Assembly: GCF_038396675.1 (NCBI RefSeq)
Contig: NC_088930.1
Location: 39,801,001-39,865,000, forward strand
Origin: Hydra vulgaris
Lineage: Eukaryota > Cnidaria > Hydrozoa > Anthoathecata > Hydridae
DNA length: 64,000 bases
Direction: 5' to 3'
Shown here: in pieces, positions 20,303-33,391 of the stretch
How positions within the stretch are numbered: the first letter of the stretch is position 1
How the letters are laid out: the number at the start of each line of letters is the position of its first letter
Notes under the pieces: model-generated
Database searches by the model: none
What the model was told of the DNA's origin: nothing
What the model saw: the letters and a program-made list of their open reading frames with translations, nothing else
Program-made: the position numbers and the translations under genes

Positions 20303-20666
20303 TAAAATAAAGGACAATGTAAAAATTTTAAAATACACTAACTTTTCAACCAGGTTAAATATATTAATCGTAAGTAATTAATCGCACGTAACCGTCACAG
20401 GATTTTTGTCAGGAAAATGATTAGCTTTTTTACAAACGATTATGATTTTTGATAGTTTAAAATACTTTAATTTTTAAACGTAAGGATTTACTGAGGTAAT
20501 TACTTCTCCAAGGAATTTATTTTTTATATTTTTTAGTGAAAGGAATATGTCCTACAATATAAACAAAAAGTTTCATTACAAGACATAATATTTTCACAAA
20601 AATTTTGCGGAGTATATTCTGAAATCAAGGGTGAGGTAGCCGTGGACAATTTTCATGGGGCACATC

Positions 20667-20726
20667 GGGACGTACTCGTCTCTTAACAATCTTATTGGGA
20701 CGTACACGTCTCTTAACAATCTTATT
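20667..20726. repeat. 30-bp tandem duplication
   Basis: Two units of 30 bp beginning GGGACGTAC and ending TTAACAATCTTATT, differing at one position. Found 40 bases upstream of the HTH fragment. Confidence 0.85.
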
Positions 20727-20766
20727 GGTAAATTATGTTGTTAAAAATTAAAAAATTAAACAAAGT

Positions 20767-21012
20767 TTGAAAGTAGTGCGCAACTATAAAAAGAAATGTG
20801 AAAGATATATAAACGTGAAAAATTTAAAAATTGCAGTAAAACATGTTTTTAATAAAACAATGAAACTAAACGAAGCTGCCGGTGTAAATGGATTCTCCAA
20901 AAATACATTGGCCTACAAAATAAAAATGCTTAGAAATAATAAAAAAATGATAACTTTTCTACCAAGTATTCTATTTCCACATTCAAACTTGGTTAAATGT
21001 TATAAACTCTAG
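20767..21012 (+). pseudogene. psq-type helix-turn-helix fragment
   Basis: An 81-codon frame, starting at TTG, reads VRNYKKKCERYINVKNLKIA, then AVKHVFNKTMKLNEAAGV and SKNTLAYKIK. The spacing of hydrophobics and the AA...(S/P)K.TL.YK pattern fit the psq HTH that begins pogo/Tigger and Jerky-like transposases. No CENP-B HTH or DDE core follows, and the frame ends 20 residues later. It is probably an orphan transposase N-terminus. Confidence 0.4.
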
Positions 21013-22062
21013 TTTTTTCAATTGGGTTACAAGAAAACTTTTATTCAAACTTTATTCCATTTTACGTTCACACTCTTTACTATGTTATTTTTTAAACCTA
21101 ATATTTTTGTATTTATAAGATTGATACATGATTGGATAGCTTTTTCATTTCAGTTTGTTCGAATGTAGTACACCTGAATACTATTTAATGGTTTGAGATC
21201 TTTCAGAAAATAATTATTTTATTGGTATTAGTTCAACAGTTGTTTAAATTTAACTACTTAATTATGTAATTAATTATTAATTACTATAACTACTTAATTA
21301 TATTTATAATGACTCAATAAAAAAATGAAATTTTAAGAAACGTTTCTGGTCTTTTCATTATATTTCCTAAATTGCTCCAATGTCGTCTAAAACTATTCCT
21401 CTTGCAGCGTAGTTGTGGACAATATATAGCTTCGTTTTTTAGAAAAAAATCAACTATAATTTATTTGAACTAGCTGGGATTTGCTTTTTTTTTTTAAGAG
21501 CTAGTAACTAAATGATCTTTTTCAGCGAAACTTCAACTTTTTGTCTAACAATACAAAAGCTGTGGTAACTTATTATTATTAATATATTAGCGATTTTAAA
21601 AGTGATGTTTTTTAAAAATTTATTGAAACATTTTTATAAAACACACTCAATCCGCCAAAAAGGGGTTTGAAACTTATAAAAAGGGCGGAGGGTGAAATTT
21701 TTTCTTATTTACCCTCAAAATTTCTTGTACCTGCCCCTTTTTTCAATTTATTCAAATTATTGTTTTATTATATATTTAAAAAAAAAATCAAAATTAAAAA
21801 AACAAACAAACGATATCCACATGCCAAGTAGAATAAAATGTTCAAAAGTTATTGTAAAAACCAAAAGTATTATAGTTTTTAATCTTATTTTGTTTTGCTT
21901 TTTTACAAAAAGGTATTATTAAAATGAGTTATTATTAGTACAATTATGATTAATTATGATTAATTTATAACAAAAACAGATTATTACACATTTGCATATT
22001 TTCATGAAAATTGTATAAACTCTAAAACTGGTTATACCTCATTATCAGCTATGTAGTAGATA

Positions 22063-22418
22063 ACAGGTGCGGATCTAGACCATTAACTTAGAGGGTGCTA
22101 CTTTTAGGCTTTTTTGATTTGGTGGATCAAGACTATCTAGCAAAGGGAACTATATAGAAAAGGAACTAGACCATCTAGCTAAAAATCAAATTTTTTTGAA
22201 ATAGCTGGTAATAGTAGGTAAATGTTTTCTTGACAGTCCGGTTTAAAATTTGCACCACACAACTTTATTCATATAATTTCTAAACAACCTTCCTATGTAA
22301 CTTCCGTTTTCAAACAACATGCTGTGTTAAATATGTAAGTTTACAAAAAAAATTCTTTCTAAAACATTTAAGAGGGCGGAAAAGGGGGGGGGGGGGGGCT
22401 TAATGGATCTGCTCCTGT
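22063..22418. mobile_element. MITE of about 356 bp with TAGATA flanks, hAT-like
   Basis: The left end ACAGGTGCGGATCTAGACC and the right end inverted, ACAGGAGCAGATCC. TAGATA stands on both sides (22057-22062, 22419-22424). If the element starts at CAGG, the flanks are imperfect 8-mers, as in hAT. The right arm carries a run of 15 G (22384-22398), unusual in this AT-rich DNA. Confidence 0.55.
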
Positions 22419-22424
22419 TAGATA

Positions 22425-24029
22425 TTTATAGACAGCTTTGTAGTAGTATTTATATATTAAGTATATTAAACAAGCTAATTTATTAACTAATTAGTACAAC
22501 AAAAGTTTTATTTCCCTTTTCTGGGGCGTAAACAGAAAAGTTTCTGCGCGCCCTAAAAAATAAAAATTAAATGAGAACTTTCAATATTATTAAAATTTGA
22601 TACGATCTACATCTGACGTAAGCAAACAAAAAATATACTAGATCCTTTCAAAACTAACAACAACAAAAACTAATGATTACTTTAACACCGTGACACATAT
22701 AAGTATAAAAACATATACAATCAAGCAACGTTAGTCTCTACTAATTAACGTTTTAATTTTATTAAAGTTTTGGTAAAAAATAAAAATTAGTAAGATAAAG
22801 TTAAAAAAACAAATAATTGACATATCTACCCACGGAAAATTAAGATATATTGTAGTCGGCAGCCAACAGCATATAATTTTAACTGCTTGAGGTTGCGCAA
22901 TAAATTTTTCTTTTATAAAAATTTATCTTTATTTTTTTTCGCATTCTTTAAATTATAATTAATCAATAAAAATTTCAAACAGTAGTAAAAGAAACAAAAA
23001 TATTTTTTACCAACAATACCCTTACATAAATTGTATAATTAAAATATTATGTGAAAATTTATATATTCTTGTTAAAAGCCGTGAATAAAAACAACACAAT
23101 TATACTGTATTATCATAAATTACAAATATTGTTTATAATTATTAAATTTATAAGTTATACTTCAATCAGTGAAGTAGATACTTTTAAGTGTGGCGTAAGA
23201 ATCTTACCAACTTATTAAAAGTTTGTGTTTTTAGTATTATAATATTTAACTCATTTAAAATGTCTACTTTTTAAGTTTAAAAAAAAGTTGATAAACAGTC
23301 TTGATCCCTGGCAGGGAAAGCATGTCAATTTATGTTTGTAAGCCTGCTTTATTGAGGTGATAAGAAGATCCATTTTTATATAAGCGTAGACAATTCGGAG
23401 CCAAGTTTAGTTCTGACTCCAGTAAATAGATTTTGTTATAGTTGTTAAACCTACAGCAAATAACGCTGGCATTAAATCGTTCTTGATCTTATAAACAAAT
23501 TATTGTTTGGTTATTTTATTAGATTTTTTTGATAGATTCCTAATTTAAAAAGTAAAAAGTTTATATATTTATTTATTTTTCTTTGTTAATTTTAAATTTT
23601 ATTGTAGACTAGACTTTAAAACTGTTTTTTAAATTGGCTTTTCTTACTTAAAAAAAAAAAAAAAAAAATGGAAGTAGTATATATAAAAAAATGATCATGT
23701 ATTTTTTCTTAAACCATATAATATCTTTTGTTGTTGTTTTAATTTGAAAACCTAAACATATTTTATTATCAACAACCTATCAAAAAATGCGAAATCATCA
23801 AAAACTCAGAACTTTGATTAAAATTATAGTTTCACTACGCAAAACTAAAAAAAAGTAATATTAAAATCCAAAGTAATGTCTCTTAAGTAAAACATGTCGA
23901 TTAGACGAGCAAGCAGTTTATTACCGTAAATTTAGTTATTACTTTTTTGTGTAATTAATAATGTGTTGTGTAACTTAGTGTTTTTTTTAATGAAAAAACT
24001 ATAACCAGATAATTCATTCCTACTAAATA
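22425..24029. other. AT-rich stretch without recognised feature
   Basis: No gene, TIR pair or tandem array seen. Confidence 0.5.
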
Positions 24030-24135
24030 GTTGTTATTGTCCCGAATTTTTTCCTTAGGAAATCGCAATAAAAATTTCTGCTTTTAAGTGGTTTAGCGTT
24101 GCGCCCTACTTCGTAAAAACCGGGACAATGGCAGT
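24030..24135. mobile_element. 106-bp TIR MITE, TA-flanked (copy 2 of 2)
   Basis: The ends GTTGTTATTGTCCCG and, inverted, AACTGCCATTGTCCCGG match the copy at 11617-11721. TA stands on both sides. The interior is alignable with the first copy but well diverged, so the two insertions are not recent duplicates of each other. Confidence 0.6.
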
Positions 24136-24363
24136 TATATCTTACTATTCCCTCTACCGCCCATTTAACTTATTTTAAAAATTTGTCATGACCGTATCAC
24201 GTGCGCTTAAGTTGAGTTAGTACTTAAGCGTATAGATATTATTTTAAATGTACACAGTATTTGTTGCACTAGTAATATTTTTGCATACTAAATACATTTC
24301 TGATAAGTCTTGATTGATAAAACACTGAGTAAAATAAAACAATTTGTTAATGATTTTCTACTA

Positions 24364-24795
<432 letters not shown>

Positions 24796-24937
24796 CTATG
24801 GTACTAATGCGTTAACAAGTTTAACGACTTTATTGAGTTTATTAGTTCTTAAATATTAAAAGAACAAATGTGATAAAAAATAAATGACAATAGGCTTTAC
24901 TCACATACTATTCGTTAAAAGAAAAAATCGTTTATAT

Positions 24938-25015
24938 TTATCATCAACAACTAGTATTATAATTATCATCATTAATTTATCATCAACAACTAGTATTGTA
25001 ATTATCATCATTAAA
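24938..25015. repeat. 39-bp tandem duplication
   Basis: Two adjacent units containing ATCATCAACAACTAGTATT and ATTATCATCATTAA, differing at one base. Confidence 0.85.
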
Positions 25016-27920
25016 TTCGCGATAACAAAGTTTTTATGACTTTTTTTTGACTTTTTTTGAACTTTTATAACTTTTATGAATTTTTATAACTTTTTATTGA
25101 AAATATTTTTAAAAAGTTTTCATAAAGTTTACAATTTTTTTTAATTTTCAAATAAAAAATTTGTTTAGATTGAGATTTACAAGATACATGTTTGTTTGCT
25201 ACATATATGTTTGTTAGTATCATTATTCATGAATATCATTTCAGTTTATATCAATTAAGTCATTTAAAGGCGAAAAAAAAAAAGATTTAATGTATCAATA
25301 ATAAAAATTATAACAGTTGGAAAGAGAAAGTATTATGAATATGTTAGTGTGAAGGATTTCTGAATATGCCGTGATAAATAATGATAAAAAGGTGAATGTT
25401 GGCTAAAAAACGTAAAAAACATGTTGACAACCAAGTTTATTATGTTTTTTTTTGAAATCATAGACCTCTAAATACTACTGGATTGCTTGAAAAATGAAGA
25501 AGAAATGTAAAAAATATAAACACAATAGAAAGATAAAAATTAAAAAAAAAAAGTATAAAAAAAATATTCTTACTCATTTTACTTTAATAAAAAATGTTTG
25601 TCCGTTTATTTGAGCAAATATCTAGGAATTAATAGCTATATGGCGTTTTACCATTTAAGCGGACGTTTGACAAAAACTATTATGATTTATGACCAATATT
25701 GATTATGTTTCTATTATGCGTATCATATTTACTAACGTATATTTAATAATGGATTATTTTTTTGTTTAGAATTTTTTTTTCAAGATTTAATTTTCACAAC
25801 TTCTATTTGTTGCGGTTTACTTTTTGTTTTCATTCTTTCAAATAGTTGGTCAGTTTGGCTTATACTAATTCTTAAAATGTCATTGTCAGCAAAGAAACGT
25901 TTTGTTTTTGTTTGCAAACTTACAAATTGTTTCCAAAGAGTCACTGCCCAAAAACATGACCCGTTTGCTTCGACATCAAATTTCAAACTCTTTTTGAGTA
26001 AGCAGGCTGAAGTTTTTTTTGGCATATGACCCAAATCACACGTGCGCATAACAAAGCAGTTACGTCATATTGAAAAGCAGTTTATACTGGAACACTTAAA
26101 AATTTGATCCAAAAACTATATAAGTATAAATGATAGAAAAATATTTGTATATTTATTATAATAAAATAGCTTGGCTATTTTCTATATATAACTAAATAAT
26201 CCAAGAATATGTTACAAATGATACGAATAAGTTACATCGGGCTATTTTAAAGATAATTATATAATTTCTGGCTTTTTTTTCAAAAAAACAAACAAACAAA
26301 AAACAAACAAACAAAAAACACACAATAAAATCTCGAAAAGCAATTTCGTTTTTAACGTTGCCCTTAATAGAAATTAAACAATTCATGAAAGAATAATTAT
26401 TTTTCATTTGATAAGATGAGTCAAATTCAAAAATAATGCGTTAAATAAAGTTTAAAAAAGATTTTTTATAGTTAGAAACTAAGATTTACAAAACTAAGTC
26501 TTGGCTGAGATAAGCGCAGTGGGAAGGGGAATATAGTATTCACAACTTCAACTAAAACACACAACTAAAGCTTTTTAATAATTTACCATGTTTTATAACA
26601 GTATAAAAACACTGAAAAAAAAAGTTAGAGAAACTGTCCCACTTCCTCGCAAATAGTTTATCCGAATAGTTATGGCTATATTTTTTATAAATCTTTATTT
26701 ATAAATATTATATTTTTCATACATTTGAGAATTGTGAGAAGGGAATACGTGAATAATAACATGTTTTTCAAAGCAAATCTCACTGAACTAGGATAGTCAA
26801 TATGCGTACGAAAAGAATTTCTTGATGCCGTTTTTTATTTTAGATTAAATTTAATGAATGGAATTTTTGAATGGATGAATGAACTTTTAATGTCATGTGT
26901 TTTTAAAAGTCCTCGGCATCATTTTTAGAGAAAAAAATGAAATAAAAGTCTGCATGTCAAAATTAACTTTATTTTTGGATTAGCATTTTATTATTACTAA
27001 CAAATAACTTTTAAAAATTGTAGTCAAGTAACGCATCAACGATAATCGTTTTATTGAATGAAATTTTCAAATGAAAAAAGTTTGTGTCGAGTATAATTAT
27101 TTATAAATATATAATATATTTATTGAAAACAAATTAAATATTCAATGTATCAAGAATAACCTAATTTTTTAATTTAAAAACAGAAAATTTTCGAATTATA
27201 AAAAATTGAATTTTTCCAAATATTTAGATCAAAGTAACGAATAGAAAAACGCTGTGAAATAATCATATAAAACCAGTTAAAAAGAAAGATTAAGGTTAAA
27301 ATAAAAAATTACTTTTTCTTAAAATTATCTAGCCAATCAAAAGCTAGAAAATTTTCAAAACTAAATTCCTTCGCAAAATATAAATCTTTTTCTTTCACCA
27401 GCAAACTACTAATTGAGATATTTTAGCTCTCATTCGTTTGAACTTTTTATTTTCGATTTTATTGACTTAATTGATTGATAATATGTAATATTATCTACCC
27501 GTTTTGCCAAATTTCCTTGAAAAAAAGCGACAAATATATTATTTTCTAGGTGGAAAAAGTGTTTTGTGGAATATCAAAAAATAGTCGAAACCTCTTAATT
27601 TATTTTTTCTCTTTCCAACTCCATCAGAGCTATTTTGTTTGATCTTCCTTAGATGCCATGTTTGTTTTTTAAACAAAACAAAACAAAAAAATAATTGACG
27701 CTAATCTTTTCTTGAAATCTCAAAATATTCTAAATTTGAAAAAAGAGTTCAATGGTTTAATAAGCATTTTACTCGTCAAAATTATGAAAGTTCTATTTAC
27801 AAAGAGAATCTTATTAGTGGCTCTGAAAAATCCACATGAAATATTGTGATTCAAATTATAGAAAGGTAAACGTAAGAGTTTTTAAAGGAATTTTTACGGT
27901 GACTGCGCATTTATTCGAAT
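25016..27920. other. AT-rich stretch, one doubtful small frame
   Basis: No recognised gene, apart from the doubtful frame at 25780-26049. The minus-strand frame near 26192-26407 only translates an (AAAC)n-like run. A run of GACTTTTTTT/AACTTTTAT units at 25035-25105 is low-complexity. Confidence 0.45.
25780..26049 (-). CDS. Small unrecognised ORF, 89 codons
   Basis: ATG at 26049 after an in-frame stop; ends TAA-type at 25780. The protein is basic (MRTCDLGHMPKKTSACLLKK, then FFADNDILRISISQTDQLFE, and a Lys-rich end), with no signal peptide or membrane segment. Composition is more balanced than random AT-rich frames. No family recognised, no poly(A) signal or neighbouring exon found. May be chance. 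Confidence 0.2.
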   Translation of the reverse strand: MRTCDLGHMPKKTSACLLKKSLKFDVEANGSCFWAVTLWKQFVSLQTKTKRFFADNDILRISISQTDQLFERMKTKSKPQQIEVVKIKS

Positions 27921-27924
27921 TATG

Positions 27925-28145
27925 AAAGTTTTCGAATTAAGTAGATTCGAATCGGATACATTGTACTGTTTTGTTATTTTTACCAAACGTTCTTTTAATT
28001 TAGTTTTAATGAACATATAACAGTTATAAATAAATACAGTAAAAAAACAAGTTAAGGTGCCAAAATAAGTTTTAAAACTTTTCCTAAATGTGGTCAAAAT
28101 AGGTAACTACATCAAAATCTTTCTGATTCGAATCTCCTTAATTCG
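27925..28145. mobile_element. Short MITE with ATTCGAA-rich ends
   Basis: The left end has TTTTCGAATTAAG.AGATTCGAATC; the right end inverted has ATTTCGAATTAAGGAGATTCGAATC. Tandem ATTCGAA strings are common at ends of Tigger/Jerky-type elements. The right end abuts the displaced ankyrin copy. Confidence 0.5.
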
Positions 28146-28169
28146 AAATTTCCAAACAAAGGTTTCAAA

Positions 28170-28585
28170 CACTGAAAAGTTTTCAAGCACTGCAAACGGC
28201 CGTATGTTGCGGCTATATAAGTTGGGTATAGTCCTTTTTTATTTTTAACTGTTATCTCAGCACCTATAAATAAAATATGCTGCTTTAACTAAAAGATACA
28301 AATACAGAAAGTTTATGAAATTTTAATTATATGGTGGTAAACTCTAAAAACAGTTAGAGACGACTGTGTGTTTTGCGGCTAGCATAGTTTTTAATTAGTA
28401 ATTAATTTTAACAAGTTTTTTTAATATGCACAGTTTTTAATACGTATATTTGAGGTTTTTAGTTTTATATAAATTATTGATTGATCTTTTAAGAAAAAAA
28501 GGTTAAGAGGAAGTTAGTTTAATGACAAGATAGATAAATGAAATAAATTTCTTTTGTGTGTTTTGCGAGAAAACTATATTTACAT
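28170..28585 (-). pseudogene. Displaced partial copy of the ankyrin gene (exon start plus intron)
   Basis: 28176-28264 matches the 5' part of ankyrin exon 14074-13558, including the acceptor; it still reads open (ITVKNKKGLYPTYIAATYGR against ATVKNKKGLYPTHIAATYGR). 28265-28325 matches the following intron bases, and 28326-28585 matches 17208-17690, with the two insertions of the original (14141-17207 and 17344-17551) missing. It is therefore an uninserted paralogous segment, useful as an empty-site reference. It has no further exons and cannot be expressed as an ankyrin protein by itself. Confidence 0.8.
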
Positions 28586-28671
28586 TTATCTCTACGCATG
28601 CACATTGTGCTATCTAAGTTGTTGTTAGAAGTTTGTTGCTTTACTATAATCAATATCATGTAAAAATCTGT

Positions 28672-28750
28672 GACAGGAACAACATTTGACATAGTAAAAT
28701 TGGTATCCTTGAAGGATATCAATTTTACTTTATTACTTGTTGTCCCTGTT
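28672..28750. repeat. Imperfect palindrome between inverted intron copies
   Basis: The arms include GACAGGAACAACA and TGTTGTCCCTG, with a core of ATTGGTATCCTT/GAAGGATATCAAT. It lies between the direct copy (28326-28585) and an inverted copy (28925-29060) of the same ankyrin intron. Confidence 0.6.
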
Positions 28751-28924
28751 ATAATTGTATATGTATAATACAAACTACAACATTGGATACATTGAAAATA
28801 ATATTTGGTACGCAAACGCCAGCGCCTTGCACACATGCCTTACCACAATTAAATCCTTCCAAACGATTTCGTATTCTAAAACTTGAGTGCACCTAAAATC
28901 ACGATCCAAATAAGCAAACAAAGG

Positions 28925-29060
28925 TATTTGACGTCTTGTTTAACCTTTTTTTCTTACAATATCAATCAATGATTTATATTAAACTAAAACCTCAAATATG
29001 CGTGTTAAAAACCGAGTAAACATATTAAAATTAATTACTTATTAAAAACTGTAAACAGCG
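28925..29060 (+). repeat. Inverted second copy of ankyrin intron sequence
   Basis: The reverse complement reads TAAGTAATTAATTTTAATAT, CGGTTTTTAACACGCATA, TTTGAGGTTTTAGTTTAATA, then AATCATTGATTGAT, matching 17270-17590 without the MITE. Together with 28326-28585 it makes an inverted repeat about 700 bp long overall. Confidence 0.7.
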
Positions 29061-29368
29061 AGGTGATTTTGATTACCTATTACAAACGAATTTTATCACC
29101 CACTGCATTTGCTGCGGTTATCCCAGTAAAATGAATTTTACTGTGCTTTTCCCCAATACCAGCCTCAGATTGAAGATTTTGTGACTTATGAGGTTGCATG
29201 CAAAAAAAAAAACAATTCAAATTCATCTGCATTATAAATTTCATTAAGTTTGTACGTGGATAAAATTGGTGAGAGAGTTGTTTCTTTCCTTAGTTTGGTC
29301 ATTTTAGCCGTATTTTCAGAAACGAAATGAAACTATCATTACCGTCAGCAAAAAATTTGTTGCTTGTA

Positions 29369-32202
29369 GGGTACCTACGCTAATTACTGGCCACATTTTT
29401 ACAAGAAACACCAGTTACAGAAAAATACTTAAGTATATGTTACATACCATATATAAAATTTTAGAAAATTAAAAGCTCTGACATTTTAAGTAAAAATTAT
29501 TGTGATTATAAATAACATAAAATTATATATAACCCAGATATTAAAGGTAAACAATTTTACCAAATACTGGTCATCTTAACCATTTATTGGCCGTTGGCTG
29601 TATTTGATTGAATAGAGTATTGTAATTGATTTATTATCATAAAATTAAAAAAAAATAAAAAGCACATTATAAAATCAAGATAACTTGTACAATTAAATTA
29701 TTTATACACTCATTAAGATGAATTAACATGATCAAAAATACCTAAAAAAATTTTTTTGATAAAGTATCATCTTTTTTCACCTTGGTCAATTTTTTCAAGT
29801 TTGATATACGATCTAGCTTTTTTTTTGCAAAATTTTTTTTTTTTTAAAATCTTTTGTTTTTCAACTTTTCTATTTTCAATAGCTACCTTTGAAGCTCTAT
29901 CTTCAAGCTTTGCATTATAAACCTCCTCTGAGATCAGAACAAAAAACTTTAAATTAGAGTTTTTTGAGTGTTTGTTTGTTTAATTTGTGAAAAAGGATAT
30001 GTAAGAACATCTGAATCTTTGTCTGATGGACAAGATGAATTAGCAAATGGAAATGGAAGATCTGTTAATGTTTTGCAAAAAAATTTTTTTAACATTTGAA
30101 TCTAATGTTGATTCAATTAATTTTACTTCTTCAAGACATATATCAGTATTAATATTCAAACCCAGAGTATTGTCTTGAACAGAAAAATCAATAAATTCAT
30201 TGTCTTGTACCGGTTTGATTCTTGCATAGCTGTGTTTTTTAACAATATTTGAATATTGCACAGCATTGTCTTGAATTAAAAAACCAATAAACTCATTTTC
30301 TTCTTCTGGTTTGGTAGAAGACAGCGAGTTAATCGCAAAGCTATTTTCTGATAGATCAGACAATAATGGAAGGTTGTTTATTGTTGAAATGTTGCATACA
30401 TTTTGACCTGGGACAGCATCTGAAATTTTACTATATAAAATGTTTGGGATATATGCCTCTTTAGGAATAGCATCTGGATTAAAGAGATAAATTCCACAAG
30501 CTCTAAATCCTCAGCGTATATTTGTGTCAGTCATAGCATATTTCCATGCTTTTGAAAACAAACCGCAAAAATTAGAATGCGAAACTACTAGACCAGGGTA
30601 GTCATTCATCATTGTTTGGCATTCCTCAGAATAGGCAGTTTTCAGTGACTTAAAAACTGTTCTGTCACAAGGCTGCAACCAGTTGCTGGTGTGAGCTGGA
30701 AGCTCTACAATTTCAATTTAGTTTACGATAGCCAGCTCAATCATTTCAACAAAATTGTGTAAGTCATGTCCATCTAGGATTAATATCTGTGGTCTTGCTG
30801 AGCCAATATTTGAAAGAAATGTTTTCTCAAACCATAACTCCGCAATACCTTATTTTGTCCAGCCCTTTTCAGACACACTCCATGTTGCTCCTCTTGGAGC
30901 ATTTTCGGTATCAAAACCATGAAAAGTTCGTACAGTTTTTCCTTTCCCTATTATATCAGGTGGTATGACTTGACCAGCTGCATTTACGCAACATATAACA
31001 GTAATTGTTTCCTTGTTGCCACTTGTTCGACTCTGAATATATTTTGAGCCTTTCCTGGAAACAACACGTCTAGGTTTATGCTCTAGTTGCATCCCGGTTT
31101 CATCCATGTTCCACATACATTCTGGTTTGTCCTGTAAATTCTTACTTTGTATCAGAACTTCTAAAGAAGTAAAATGTTTGGAAACCTTTATCCTATCCAT
31201 ACACATGTGTCGTATAGAAGCTGTAGCTTCTGGACAATGAAGACTAACACAACTGTGTCTCTTTTTAAGTAGTTGCCACCACTTTTCACTAGGTCGACCA
31301 TTTTTAAAACTTATGTTATGTTTTTTAGCAAGCTTAGCAGCATAAGTGATAAATGTTTTTTTCCCAAAACCGATTCCCATTTGGGCACGATTGCCTGTAT
31401 ATTCAATTAGTTTTTCTTCAAGGTCACCTAGCATTGGCTTTTTCTCTGGTTTCGCTCCTATTTTGGACTTTCCAGAGATTATGGTTTGCAGAGTCGATTG
31501 CGGAACTTTATATGATACACTTGCTTTCCGTTGATACATACCTGATGCAACTGCATGTACTGCTAGTTTCATGTTATTCTCAGTCCATAGCATGCGTTTT
31601 TTTATTATTCTTGTTGAAATAACTGGTTTCATGGTTTCATTTTAAATGTGGATTTTGCTAATATCTTAACTTAACTTTTCTCACACATGTATAATAACTA
31701 AGTGTGAGAAAATCCTATATAAAAATATGAAACTAAAAAATTTTATACCTGATACCATTTATTGGCCATGGCCAGTAAATGGATTAATTATTCGGCCAGT
31801 AAATGGTTTATTAGAACAGGATTAATCTAATTCAGTTAAAACATTATATGTGAAACATCAACTAAATACTTTTGTTTCAAAGTGTACATAAGATATTTAT
31901 CTTTTTTTTCCTTCCTGAATGGACTGGCACAAATACTTGCAACGCACATAAAAAAGACTCTAAAGTATGAATTTAAGAAAACAAAGCGTAAAATTGTTAC
32001 ATTTTTTATAATGTTTTTAACATTTAGTTTTAGTGACTAAAACCTTCTAGAACTATCCTGAAATTGCGATATTTACAAAGTTTTAATGAAGTCATTGAGT
32101 TTAAATAATAATATAGGACAAGTTGTGTCATAGTTTTTTATGAGAAAAGCTTTTAAAAGTGGCCAGTAAATGGTTAATGGCCATTAATTGGCGTATTTAC
32201 CC
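29369..32202 (-). mobile_element. pogo/Tigger-like element, 2.83 kb, TA-flanked
   Basis: The left end GGGTACCTACGCTAATTACTGG and the right end inverted, GGGTAAATACGCCAATTAATGG, have TA outside both (29367-29368, 32203-32204). The subterminal motif CCATTTAYTGGCC occurs at 29581, 31757, 31770 (inverted), 31793 (inverted) and 32159 (inverted), probably as transposase binding sites. It carries one nearly complete transposase gene on the minus strand. Confidence 0.85.
30040..31632 (-). pseudogene. pogo/Tigger/Jerky-like transposase, three in-frame stops
   Basis: ATG at 31632; one continuous frame to about 30040. The order is: psq-type HTH (residues 10-55, MLWTENNMKLAVHAV); CENP-B type HTH (about 70-135, with EEKLIEYTGNRAQMGIGFG and KWWQLLKKRH); DDE core. 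First Asp in WNMDETGMQL, second in ILILDGHDLH, third in WLQPCDRTVF, so all three catalytic positions are kept. TAA at about 30849 after EKGWTK, TAA at about 30720 after ELAIVN and TGA at about 30510 after TDTNIR interrupt an otherwise unshifted frame. The tail after residue 480 is acidic. Such proteins cut and paste elements at TA sites. With only three point stops this is a rather young pseudogene. Confidence 0.85.
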
Positions 32203-33391
32203 TACAAAGAGATGTGAGTCGTTTTTTTGGTTCTTGTTTTTTTGCAAAAAAAACCGTTTTTTTTTTGCCATAAAAACAAACTGCTTTGTTTTTTGTTTTT
32301 TTTTGTTGTTTTTTTTTAAATTACACTTTTTCTTATTTTAAACACTGAAATAATTTTAAAAGTTTGTTTTTAGGTGTTATTTATTAAAGGAGAGTTTTTA
32401 TTCTTTTATTTAACATATGACTTTATTAGAATTGCCTAAAGTTCTTCAAGTAGCAGATCCCCCCCCCCCTTTTTTTTTTTGTGTATTTTTTTAACTAACT
32501 ACTTTAACACCTTGAACTTTAACATTTAAATAAATATCACCTCAACAGTGTGTTTTTAAGAGATATTTATTAAAAGACTTTGTCATTCTCCTATTTAACA
32601 TACAATTTATCTGTCTTGTTTTACAAGTTCTTCAAATGTTCATCAAATAACTTTAATAGTTTTTCTTCAATAACTTACTTAAATTAAGCTAAAATAAAAT
32701 TAAAAAAATTATTTAAAGAAACATTTTTTTTATAAAATACAAAGACATCGTAAGTAAAGGGTCTTTTTTTTTGTTTTTTTTTATGTAGATATGTTTTTTG
32801 AGTTCAAAACTATTTTTCCTTAACGTTAAAAACAAATTTTTCAAAAAAATGAATGAAAACTAATTATTGTAATTTGTAGAATGAATGAGAACTTTATAAT
32901 TTATAAATGAAGTTTTTAATTTATAAATGAAGTAGCATTGCAATGCAGAATTTATATGTATTGTATAAGTTTTGCATAGTTTTAATTTTTTTTTTAATTT
33001 TGCTATTTTATTTTATGCTTTTTGTTTTTTAGTTTTATTTCAGCAATTGCAAATAAATTAAATTTGTCAACATGTTATAAATAATATTGCATAAGTACTA
33101 TTTTAACTTTTTAATTTTATACCTTTATATTAATAGTTTTGAAACATAAGATTATTAATGATGATATATTGTTGTTTTGAAAATACTTAATGTACCAGTT
33201 TATCATAATTTTTAGTAAAGTAAATTTTCAGTGATACGATTATTAGTAGTAATTTTTTAATAATGTTACTGAATTATGAAATTATTTTATAGCCATTATA
33301 AGGTATTGTAAGCATTAATTAAACAGTTTTCTAATCAAAATAGTCACATCATTTAGTTGTTTGATTAGAACATACTAATGAGTAGTAATAA

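Larger units (their letters stand above)
20340..22056. other. AT-rich stretch, one HTH scrap, no other gene
   Basis: Besides the tandem pair at 20667-20726 and the psq-type fragment at 20767-21012, nothing is supported. The frame at 21692-21922 is low-complexity. Confidence 0.45.

Noticed and set aside
28519-28836. 105-codon minus ORF between the inverted intron copies
   Set aside because: It runs through a palindrome and duplicated intron DNA; residues show no family and no splice support.
31346-31622. Plus-strand ORFs over the pogo-like transposase N-terminus
   Set aside because: Antisense shadows of the HTH region on the minus strand.
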